Both the position numbers and the translations under genes were made by a program. A stretch of DNA of 64,000 nt from Chaenocephalus aceratus (lineage: Eukaryota > Chordata > Actinopteri > Perciformes > Channichthyidae), in contig JAMFTG010000652.1 in the NCBI GenBank assembly GCA_023974075.1, forward strand, positions 27,501-91,500, written 5' to 3'. Below, one piece after another: positions 37,715 to 48,500 of this stretch (position 1 is its first letter; the number at the start of each line of letters is the position of its first letter). A model generated the notes under the pieces. That model was not told the origin of the DNA. It did not search any database and worked only from the letters and a program-made list of their open reading frames with translations.

Positions 37715-38160
37715 GCAGAGGAAGTAACTAAGTACTTCTACTCCACTACAGTTCAGAGGTACATGGTGTACTTTTCCTCCACTACATGTATTTAGTACCT
37801 TTAGTTACTTTACAGATCTGGATGAATGATGTGAAATATAATCAAGTGTTGAATCAGACTTTAGTTCCACCTGGAGTGAATCCACCAGCTACCCTGCAGT
37901 CTACAAAGTACTTCAGACTAGCTGCACCTCCACCAGCTACCCTGCAGTCTACAAAGTACTTCAGACTAGCTGCACCTCCACCAGCTACCCTGCAGTCTAC
38001 AAAGTACTTCAGACTAGCTGCACCTTCACCAGCTACCCTGCAGTCTACAAAGTACTTCAGACTAGCTGCACCTCCACCAGCTACCCTGCAGTCTACAAAG
38101 TACTTCAGACTAGCTGCACCTCCACCAGCTTTGAGAACACTTTCATGATCAATCATTAAC
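37715..38160 (+). mobile_element. AAGTAC-type transposon, forward copy with internal 48-bp array
   Basis: GTACTTCTACTCCACTACAG, TAGTTACTTTACAGATCTGG and ATGATGTGAAATATAATC (37729-37860) are the inverse of 39235-39370. This is therefore a second copy of the same family, head to head with the next one. It is truncated at its 3' side. Confidence 0.65.
37870..38130 (+). repeat. 48-bp minisatellite (about 5 units)
   Basis: CACCAGCTACCCTGCAGTCT, ACAAAGTACTTCAGACTAGC and TGCACCTC repeat with few changes (one TTCACC in place of TCCACC). The unit is a multiple of 3, which explains the open frames across it. Confidence 0.93.
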
Positions 38161-39420
38161 AGAGGTGGGAGAATCAGATCTTGTACTTGAGTAAAAGTAG
38201 AAGTACTCAGATCTTGTTCTTGAGTAAAAGTACAAGTACTCAGATCTTGTTCTCGAGTAAAAGTAGAAGTACTCAGATCTTGTACTTGAGTAAAAGTAGA
38301 AGTACTCAGATCTTGTTCTTTAGTTAAAGTAGAAGTACTCAGATCTTGTACTTGAGTAAAAGTAGAAGTACTCAGATCTTGTACTTGAGTAAAAGTAGAA
38401 GTACTCAGATCTTATTTGAGTAAAAGTAGAAGTACTCAGATCTTGTTCTTGAGTAAAAGTAGAAGTATTCAGATATTGTACTTTAGTAAAAGTAGAAGTA
38501 CTCAGATCTTGTTCTTGAGTAAAAGTAGAAGTACTCAGATCTTGTTCTTGAGTAAAAGTAGAAGTACTCAGATATTGTACTTTAGTAAAAGTAGAAGTAC
38601 TCATATCTTGTTCTTGAGTAAAAGTAGAAGTACTCAGGTCTTATTTGAGTAAAAGTAGAAGTACTCAGATCTTGTACTTGAGTAAAAGTAGAAGTACTCA
38701 GATATTGTTCTTGAGTAAAAGTAGAAGTACTCAGATCTTGTTCTTGAGTAAAAGTAGAAGTATTCAGATATTGTACTTTAGTAAAAGTAGAAGTACTCAG
38801 ATCTTGTTCTTGAGTAAAAGTAGAAGTACTCAGATCTTGTTCTTGAGTAAAAGTAGAAGTACTCAGATCTTGTACTTGAGTAAAAGTAGAAGTACTCAGA
38901 TCTTGTTCTTGAGTAAAAGTAGAAGTACTCAGATCTTGTTCTTGAGTAAAAGTAGAAGTACTCAGATCTTGTACTTGAGTAAAAGTAGAAGTACTCGGAT
39001 CTTGTTCTTGAGTAAAAGTAGAAGTACTCAGATCTTGTACTTGAGTAAAAGTAGAAGTACCAGAGTGTAGGAATACTCTGTTACAGTAAAAGTCCTGCAT
39101 TCAAAATGTCCCTCAAGTGAAAGTAGAAAAGTATTCTCATCAAAATATAGTGAAAGACAGTAAAAGTAGTCGTTGTGCAGATTGGTCCATTTCAGAATAA
39201 TATATATGATATGTTTTATAATGATAAGTCTGATTTAACACTTGATTAGATTTCACATCATTCATCCAGATCTGTAAAGTAACTAAAGGTATTAAATACA
39301 TGTAGTGGAGTAAAAGCACACCATTTACCTCTGAACTGTAGTGGAGTAGAAGAACAAAAGAGCATAACATGGAAATACAAGTACCTCAGAAGTGTACTTA
39401 AGTACATCTCCTCAGTATCA
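38161..39420 (-). mobile_element. AAGTAC-type transposon, inverted copy with internal 33-bp array
   Basis: It starts with the terminus AGAGGTGGGAGAATCAGATC, then the 33-bp array, then the inverse of 8477-8600 (39061-39205) and the inverse of 37715-37860 (39235-39370), ending AGTGTACTTAAGTAC. It is non-coding. Confidence 0.65.
38173..39061 (-). repeat. 33-bp minisatellite, array 2 (about 27 units)
   Basis: The plus strand repeats GTAAAAGTAGAAGTACTCAG followed by ATCTTGTTCTTGA. TTGTACTTGAG and TTGTACTTTAG variants recur in patterns. It is the inverse of the unit at 8601-9692 and occupies the same place in the host element, next to its terminus. Confidence 0.94.
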
Positions 39421-40356
39421 GTTCAGAATCAGAATCAGCTTTATTTACCAGGTAAGTTGACACGTGCGAGGAATTTGACTTGGTGTCGTACATAAAAGTA
39501 AAACAGGAATTAAAAACACAGATAGAAAAGTGCAGTACTTGAGTAAATGTACTTAGTTACTTCCGGCCTCTGATAATTATGCTTTTGTTTATTTGACTTT
39601 TAGTGCTTTAAGTATATTTTGATGGTAATACTTTACATTTTACTCGAGTAACATTTACATTTCAATCGCACATTGTTTACTTGCATCAGAGTATTACTAC
39701 TTAAGATCTGAGTACTTCTTTCACCTCTGAGCACATTCAAAATGCCACCCAGGACTCCTGATACAGTGACTCACCTCCTAACAAGTGCTCACTGTACCAA
39801 CATGACCTCGCTGAGCCTGAGAATGCTCAGCCTGTCCACTCGCATTTCTTAAATCCAAATCAAAGGCGGGCCCACCTACCTCGAAACGTCCCGCTGGAAT
39901 CCATTCTCGCGCGGCACTCATGTGGAAATAAGCCTGTTTACCACCGACGGGCCGCACATGCTAATGAGCGGCTGTTTGTTTTCCGCCGTGCTCACGCAGG
40001 AGGAAGGGAATCTACAGGCGGGGAATATAATGGATGATATAGGAGAACTGCCCGGGTGGCTTTTTAGTATTGTGAGACACTAATGATGAAAACCCCCGGA
40101 TTCATGGATATGAAATGTGGTCTGACATTTCAAATTGCTGCTGCGTCTGACCACACAGAGATAGTGAAGGTCATGTGACCCTGTGGTGTCTCCATACTCC
40201 TCTGATGGACCGACAGTGGAGACCCGGTGACCTTTGGCACGACCCCAATCTGACTGGTAATGCATGATGTTGTGGAATTAGATCTACAGTGGTTCCTCAA
40301 TCATTCAGTACACTGATGACCCCTGACCCTGAAAGGTGTACACATACAGGACTGGT
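39421..40356. other. Intergenic sequence between transposons and the 57-bp array
   Basis: 39424-39490 is a retroposon tail (AGAATCAGAATCAGCTTTAT). 39535-39740 holds more AAGTAC-family sequence, ending GAGTACTTCTTTCACCTCTG. 39741-40320 appears unique and relatively GC-rich, without a recognisable exon. Confidence 0.4.
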
Positions 40357-40745
40357 CTGCTGGTGTTCAGGTTTATATCAGTATGTAGTGTCTCTACTTT
40401 AAAGAGTCCTCTCCTGCTGATGTTCAGGTGTATATCAGTATGTAGTGTCTCTACTTTAAAGAGTCCTCTCCTGCTGATGTTCAGGTGTATATCAGTATGT
40501 AGTGTCTCTACTTTAAAGAGTCCTCTCCTGCGGATGTTCAGGTGTATATCAGCGTGTAGTGTCTCTACTTTAAAGAGTCCTCTCCTGCGGATGTTCAGGT
40601 GTATATCAGTATGTAGTGTCTCTACTTTAAAGAGTCCTCTCCTGCGGATGTTCAGGTGTATATCAGCGTGTAGTGTCTCTACTTTAAAGAGTCCTCTCCT
40701 GCTGATGTTCAGGTGTATATCAGTATGTAGTGTCTCTACTTTAAA
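40357..40745 (+). repeat. 57-bp minisatellite, block 3 (about 7 units, left of the LINE)
   Basis: Same unit and orientation as 42575-56120. Variants GCGGATG and CAGCGTG recur here and again at about 43350-43625 beyond the LINE, which links the two sides as one array. It stops at CTTTAAA where the LINE begins. Confidence 0.96.
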
Positions 40746-42574
40746 CAGGGCTACTATGCTAAATTGCTTTAATGAGCATGTTGTGTCTTGTGGCTCTCTG
40801 TTTGGCTGTGTGGCTCCTGTGAACGCTCCAATCCTTGACTCTGAACAACGTGGTCTGGAAAACCCTTTCAGTTTTACTCCTTTAACTATTGGTATTGTTC
40901 ATGAAGCATTATCCAAGTTAGATCCTAGGAAACCGGCTGGCCCGGACAACGTAGAACCTTTCTTTTTAAAGATAGCTGCAGATTTTATTGCTCCACCTCT
41001 CACTTCTCTTTTTAACCTCTCCCTCAGCACGAACACAATTCCAAAAGTATGGAAGTCTGCTTATGTCTTGCCTTTGCTGAAAGGAGGGGAGGCAACTATT
41101 TTAAATAACTATAGGCCAATCTCTAAATTGTCAGTTCTGGCTAAGGTGCTCGAACGCTTAGTGAGTGAACAGGTAAAGGAGTTTTTATGTACAAATGACA
41201 TCCTGTCTAAACATCAGTCAGGCTTCAGAAAGCAACACAGCACCATCACTGCCACAATGAAAGTGATGAATGACATTACGAGTATTTTAGATAATAAGCA
41301 GAGTTGTGCAGCTCTGTTTATTGACCTTTCCAAAGCGTTTGACACCGTTGATCATCGCATTTTAAAGCAGAGGCTACTCAGTATTGGCATGTCCAGCCTT
41401 GCAGTGGGTGGTTTGTGAACTACCTCTCTGAAGGTCCCCATGTGTTCACTTTGATGGGCTGTCTTCTGAATGATTAAACATTTCTAATGGTGTACCACAA
41501 GGTTCTGTTTTAGGACCACTTTTATTCTCCATATATATTAACAGCGTAGGTGAAAATGTGGATGAAGCTACTTTACATTTTTATGCGGATGATACTGTGA
41601 TGTACTGTGCAGGTCCCTCCATTCAGGAGGCTGGTGTTAAATTACAGGCTGTTTTTAACACTACTCAGACTCAGCTCTCTGAACTAAAGCTTCTTTTAAA
41701 TGTGGATAAAACCAAGGTAATGCTCTTTTCAAAAGCTAAAAAGACACCAGAGCCTGTTTTAGATATTGTAACTACGCAAGGAACAAAACTTGAAGTTGTT
41801 GCCTGTTACAAATACCTTGGTATCTGGCTTGATGATTGTCTCTCTTTTAAACTTCATGTCAATAACCTGCTTAAAAAGCTGAGGGTTAGGCTAGGTTTCT
41901 TTTTCAGAAACAAGTCCTGTTTCTCGCTTGAGGCCAGGAAAAGGCTCTGTGACCTTTGACCTGTGCTGGACTATGGGGATTTGTTGTATATGAATGCACC
42001 TGCCAATTACCTGAGCAAATTGGATGCTGCGTATCACAGTGCTCTGAGATTTGTCACAAATTGTAAAGCGCTTACACATCACTGTACCCTGTATACCAAG
42101 GCAGGTTTACCATCACTCTCTGTACGGAGGCTCAGTCACTGGTACACGTTTATCTATAAAGCTTTGTTGGGCAAACTCCCGTATTATATCTGCTCTCTGA
42201 TCACACAGAGAGTTGCAAGCAGCTATTGTCTGAGGTCACATGATGTAGTCTTGTTAGATGTGCCAAGAGCAAGGACTGTCTTCGGTAAGACAGCTTTTAT
42301 GTCCACTTGCTTGGAACAATCTTCAGCAAGAATTGAAACTGAGAAATCTCATTCCTCTGCATGTTTTTAAAGCTAGGGTAAATGAAATGCTTGCTGATAC
42401 AATGGGCACTTGTAAATGTCTATAACTATGTATCCTGTAAATATAATGTATGATGTCCTTTATTGTTTTATGTTTCATGTGGAACCTATATGCTGCAGGT
42501 CTCCTTGAAAAAGAGATCTATGATCTCAAGGGACCAATCTGAATAAATAAAGGTTTGAAATGAAATGAAATGAA
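40746..42574 (+). mobile_element. 5'-truncated non-LTR retrotransposon (LINE) inserted in the 57-bp array
   Basis: Reverse-transcriptase sequence is readable: RKPAGPDNV and NYRPISKLSVLAKVLERLV, then HQSGFRKQHST and LFIDLSKAFDTVDHRIL (40920-41360), [14 protein letters not shown] (about 41486-41527), and the catalytic FYADDTVMY (about 41578-41604). The frame is broken between about 41400 and 41560 and by a stop near 41957, so it is a dead copy. No endonuclease domain is present. The 3' end has AATAAATAAAGG and a (TGAAA)n tail (42556-42574). The sequence resembles the CR1/L2/Rex1 group, but I cannot fix the clade. The array resumes at GAGTCC exactly where it stopped at CTTTAAA, so the LINE landed in an existing array. 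Confidence 0.9.
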
Positions 42575-45500
42575 AGAGTCCTCTCCTGCTGATGTTCAGG
42601 TGGATATCAGTATGTAGTGTCTCTACTTTAAAGAGTCCTCTCCTGCTGATGTTCAGGTGCATATCAGTATGTAGTGTCTCTACTTTAAAGAGTCCTCTCT
42701 TGCTGATGTGCAGGTGTATATCAGTATGTAGTGTCTCTACTTTAAAGAGTCCTCTCCTGCTGATGTTCAGGTGTATATCAGTATGTAGTGTCTCTACTTT
42801 AAAGAGTCCTCTCCTGCTGATGTGCAGGTGTATATCAGTATGTAGTGTCTCTACTTTAAAGAGTCCTCTCCTGCTGATTGTGCAGGTGTATATCAGTATG
42901 TAGTGTCTCTACTTTAAAGAGTCCTCTCCTGCTGATGTCCAGGTGTATATCAGTATGTAGTGTCTCTACTTTAAAGAGTCCTCTCCTGCTGATGTTCAGG
43001 TGTATATCAGTGTGTAGTGTCTCTACTTTAAAGAGTCCTCTCCTGCTGATGTTCAGGTTTATATCAGTATGTAGTGTCTCTACTTTAAAGAGTCCTCTCC
43101 TGCTGATGTTCAGGTGTATATCAGTATGTAGGTCTCTACTTTAAAGAGTCCTCTCCTGCTGATGTTCAGGTGTAATATCAGTATGTAGTGTCTCTACTTT
43201 AAAGAGTCCTCTCCTGCTGATGTTCAGGTGTATATCAGTATGTAGTGTCTCTACTTTAAAGAGTCCTCTCCTGCTGATGTTCAGGTGTATATCAGTATGT
43301 AGTGTCTCTACTTTAAAGAGTCCTCTCCTGCTGATGTTCAGGTGTATATCAGCGTGTAGTGTCCTCTACTTTAAAGAGTCCTCTCCTGCGGATGTTCAGG
43401 TGTATATCAGTATGTAGTGTCCTCTACTTTAAAGAGTCCTCTCCTGCTGATGTCCAGGTGTATATCAGTATGTAGTGTCTCTACTTTAAAGAGTTCTCTC
43501 CTGCTGATGTTCAGGTGTATATCAGTGTGTAGTGTCTCTACTTTAAAGAGTCCTCTCCTGCTGATGTTCAGGTGTATATCAGCGTGTAGTGTCTCTACTT
43601 TAAAGAGTCCTCTCCTGCGGATGTTCAGGTGTATATCAGTATGTAGTGTCCTCTACTTTAAAGAGTCCTCTCCTGCTGATGTCCAGGTGTATATCAGTAT
43701 GTAGTGTCTCTACTTTAAAGAGTCCTCTCCTGCTGATGTTCAGGTGTATATCAGTATGCAGTGTCTCTACTTTAAAGAGTCCTCTCCTGCTGATGTGCAG
43801 GTGTATATCAGTATGTAGGGTCTCTACTTTAAAGAGTCCTCTCCTGCTGATGCTCAGGTGTATATCAGTATGTAGCGTCTCTACTTTAAAGAGTCCTCTC
43901 CTGCTGATGTTCAGGTGTATATCAGTATGTAGTGTCTCTACTTTAAAGAGTCCTCTCCTGCTGATGTTCAGGTGTATATCAGTATGTAGTGTCCCTACTT
44001 TAAAGAGTCCTCTCCTGCTGATGTTCAGGTGTATATCAGTATGTAGTGTCCCTACTTTAAAGAGTCCTCTCCTGCTGATGTTCAGGTGTATATCAGTATG
44101 TAGGTTATCTACTTTAAAGAGTCCTCTCCTGCTGATGTTCAGTTGTATATCAGTATGTAGTGTCTCTACTTTAAAGAGTCCTCTCCTGCTGATGTTCAGG
44201 TGTATATCAGTATGGAGTGTCTCTACTTTAAAGAGTCCTCTCCTGCTGATGTTCAGGTGTATATCAGTATGTAGTGTCTCTACTTTAAAGAGTCCTCTCC
44301 TGCTGATGTTCAGGTGTATATCAGTATGTAGTGTCTCTACTTTAAAGAGTCCCTCTCCTGCTGATGTTCAGGTGTATATCAGTATGTAGTGTCTCTACTT
44401 TAAAGAGTCCTCTCCTGCTGATATTCAGGTGTATATCAGTATGTAGGTTATCTACTTTAAAGAGTCCTCTCCTGCTGATGTTCAGGTGTTTATCAGTGTG
44501 TAGTGTCTCTACTTTAAAGAGTCCTCTCCTGCTGATGTTCAGGTGTATATCAGTATGTACTAGTGCATCTACTTTAAAGAGTCCTCTCCTGCTGATGTTC
44601 AGGTGTATATCAGTATGCAGTGTCTCTACTTTAAAGAGTCCTCTCCTGCTGATGTTCAGGTGTATATCAGTATGTAGTGTCTCTACTTTAAAGAGTCCTC
44701 TCCTGCTGATGTTCAGGTGTATATCAGTATGTAGTGTCTCTACTTTAAAGAGTCCTCTCCTGCTGATGTTCAGGTGTATATCAGTATGTAGTGTCTCTAC
44801 TTTAAAGAGTCCTCTCCTGCTGATGTTCAGGTGTATATCAGTATGTAGTGTCTCTACTTAAAGAGTCCTCTCCTGCTCATGTTCAGGTGTATATCAGTGT
44901 GTAGGTTATCTACTTTAAAGAGTCCTCTCCTGCTGATGTTCAGGTGTATATCAGTATGTAGGTTATCTACTTTAAAGAGTCCTCTCCTGCTGATGTTCAG
45001 GTGTATATCAGTATGTAGTGTCTCTACTTTAAAGAGTCCTCTCCTGCTGATGTTCAGGTGTATATCAGTATGTAGTGTCTCTACTTTAAAGAGTCCTCTC
45101 CTGCTGATGTTCAGGTGTATATCAGTATGTAGTGTCTCTACTTTAAAGAGTCCTCTCCTGCTGATGTTCAGGTGTATATCAGTATGTAGGTTATCTACTT
45201 TAAAGAGTCCTCTCCTGCTGATGTTCAGGTGTTTATCAGTGTGTAGTGTCTCTACTTTAAAGAGTCCTCTCCTGCTGATGTTCAGGTGTATATCAGTATG
45301 TACTAGTGCATCTACTTTAAAGAGTCCTCTCCTGCTGATGTTCAGGTGTATATCAGTATGCAGTGTCTCTACTTTAAAGAGTCCTCTCCTGCTGATGTTC
45401 AGGTGTATATCAGTATGTAGTTGTCTCCACTTTAAAGAGTCCTCTCCTGCTGATGTTCAGGTGTATATCAGTATGAGTGTCTCTACTTTAAAGAGTCCTC

Positions 45501-48500
45501 TCCTGCTGATGTTCAGGTGTATATCAGTATGTAGTGTCTCTACTTTAAAGAGTCCTCATCCTGCTGATGTTCAGGTGTATATCAGTATGTAGTGTCTCTA
45601 CTTTAAAGAGTTCTCTCCTGCTGATGTTCAGGTGTATATCAGTATGTAGTGTCTCTACTTTAAAGAGGTCCTCTCCTGCTGATGTTCAGGTGTATATCAG
45701 TATGTAGTGTCTCTACTTTAAAGAGTCCTCTCCTGCTGATGTTCAGGTGTATATCAGTGTGTAGTGTCCTCTACTTTAAAGAGTCCTCTCCTGCTGATGT
45801 TCAGGTGTATATCAGTATGTAGTGTCTCTACTTTAAAGAGTCCTCTCCTGCTGATTGTTCAGGGTGTATATCAGTATGTAGTGTCTCTACTTTAAAGAGT
45901 CCTCTCCTGCTGATGTTCAGGTTTATCAGTATGTAGTGTCTCTACTTTAAAGAGTCCTCTCCTGCTGATGTTCAGGTGTATATCAGTAATGTAAGTGGTC
46001 TCTACTTAAAGAGTCCTCTCCTGCGTGAATGTTCATGTGTATATCAGTATTAGTGTCCCTACGTTAAAGAGTCCTCTCCTGCTGATGTTCAGGTTGTATA
46101 TCAGTATGATGTAGTGTCCCTACTTTAAAGAGTCCTCTCCTGCTGATAGGTTAGGTGTTTATCAAGTAATGTAAGTGTCTACTACTTTAAAGAGTCCTCT
46201 CCTGCTGAGTTCAGGTGTATCTCAGTACTGTAGTGTCTCTCCTTTAAAGAGTCCTCTCCTGATGATGTTCAGGTGTATATCAGTATGTAGTGTCTCTACT
46301 TTAAAGAGTCCTCTCCTGCTGATGTTCAGGTGTATATCAGTATGTAGTGTCTCTACTTTAAAGGAGTCCTCTCCTGCTGATGTTCAGGTGTATATCAGTA
46401 TGTAGGTTATCTACTTTAAAGAGTCCTCTCCTGCTGATGTTCAGTTGTATATCAGTATGCAGTGTCTCTACTTTAAAGAGTCCTCTCCTGCTGATGTTCA
46501 GGTGTATATCAGTATGGAGTGTCTCTACTTTAAAGAGTCCTCTCCTGCTGATGTTCAGGTGTATATCAGTATGCAGTGTCTCTACTTTAAAGAGTCCTCT
46601 CCTGCTGATGTTCAGGTGTATATCAGTATGTAGTGTCTCTACTTTAAAGAGTCCTCTCCTGCTGATGTTCAGGTGTATATCAGTATGTAGTGGTCTCTGC
46701 TTTAAAGAGTCCTCTCCTGCTGATGTTCAGGTGTATATCAGTATGTAGTGTCTCTGCTTTAAAGAGTCCTCTCCTGCTGATGTTCAGGTGTATATCAGTA
46801 TGTAGTGTCTCTACTTTAAAGAGTCCTCTCCTGCTGATGTTCAGGTGTATATCAGTATGTAGTGTCTCTACTTTAAAGAGTCCTCTCCTGCTGATGTTCA
46901 GGTGTATATCAGTATGTAGTGTCTCTACTTTAAAGAGTCCTCTCCTGCTGATGTTCAGGTGTATATCAGTATGTAGTGTCTCTACTTTAAAGAGTCCTCT
47001 CCTGCTGATGTTCAGGTGTATATCAGTATGTAGTCTCTCTACTTTAAAGAGTCCTCTCCTGCTGATGTTCAGGTGTATATCATGTAGTCTACTTAGTCTC
47101 TGATTCAGTTATCAGTAGTGTCTCTACTTTAAAGAGTCCTCTCCTGCTGATGTTCAGGTGTATATCAGTATGTAGTGTCTCTACTTTAAAGAGTCCTCTC
47201 CTGCTGATGTTCAGGTGTATATCAGTTATGTAGTGTCTCTACTTTAAAGAGTCCTCTCCTGCTGATGTTCAGGTGTATATCAGTATGTAGTGTCTCTACT
47301 TTAAAGAGTCCTCTCCTGCTGATGTTCAGGTGTATATCAGTATGTAGTGTCTCTACTTTAAAGAGTCCTCTCCTGCTGATGTTCAGGTGTATATCAGTAT
47401 GTAGTGTCTCTACTTTAAAGAGTCCTCTCCTGCTGATGTTCAGGTGTATATCAGTATGTAGTGTCTCTACTTTAAAGAGTCCTCTCCTGCTGATGTCAGG
47501 TGTATATCAGTATGTAGTGTCTCTACTTTAAAGAGTCCTCTCCTGCTGATGTTCAGGTGTATATCAGTATGTAGTGTCTCTACTTTAAAGAGTCCTCTCC
47601 TGCTGATGTTCAGGTGTATATCAGTATGTAGTGTCTCTACTTAAAGAGTCCTCTCCTGCTGATGTTCAGGTGTATATCAGTATGTAGGTTATCTACTTTA
47701 AAGAGTCCTCTCCTGCTGATGTTCAGTTGTATATTCAGTATGTAGTGTCTCTACTTTAAAGAGTCCTCTCCTGCTGATGTTCAGGTGTATATCAGTATGG
47801 AGTGTCTCTACTTAAAGAGTCCTCTCCTGCTGATGTTCAGGTGTATATCAGTATGCAGTGTCTCTACTTTAAAGAGTCCTCTCCTGCTGATGTTCAGGTG
47901 TATATCAGTATGTAGTGTCTCTACTTTAAAGAGTCCTCTCCTGCTGATGTTTCAGGTGTATATCAGTATGTAGTGTCTCTACTTTAAAGAGTCCTCTCCT
48001 GCTGATGTTCAGGTGTATATCAGTATGTAGTGTCTCTACTTTAAAGAGTCCTCTCCTGCTGATGTTCAGGTGTATATCAGTATGTAGTGTCCTCTACTTT
48101 AAAGAGTCCTCTCCTGCTGATGTTCAGGTGTATATCAGTATGTAGTGTCTCTACTTTAAAGAGTCTCTCCTGCTGATGTTCAGGTGTATATCAGTATGTA
48201 GTGTCTCTACTTTAAAGAGTCCTCTCCTGCTGATGTTCAGGTGTATATCAGTATGTAGTGTCTCTACTTTAAAGAGTCCTCTCCTGCTGATGTTCAGGTG
48301 TATATCAGTATGTAGTGTCCTCTACTTTAAAGAGTCCTCTCCTGCTGATGTTCAGGTGTATATCAGTATGTAGTGTCTCTACTTTAAAGAGTCCTCTCCT
48401 GCTGATGTTCAGGTGTATATCAGTATGTAGTGTCTCTACTTTAAAGAGTCCTCTCCTGCTGATGTTCAGGTGTATATCAGTATGTAGTGTCTCTACTTTA

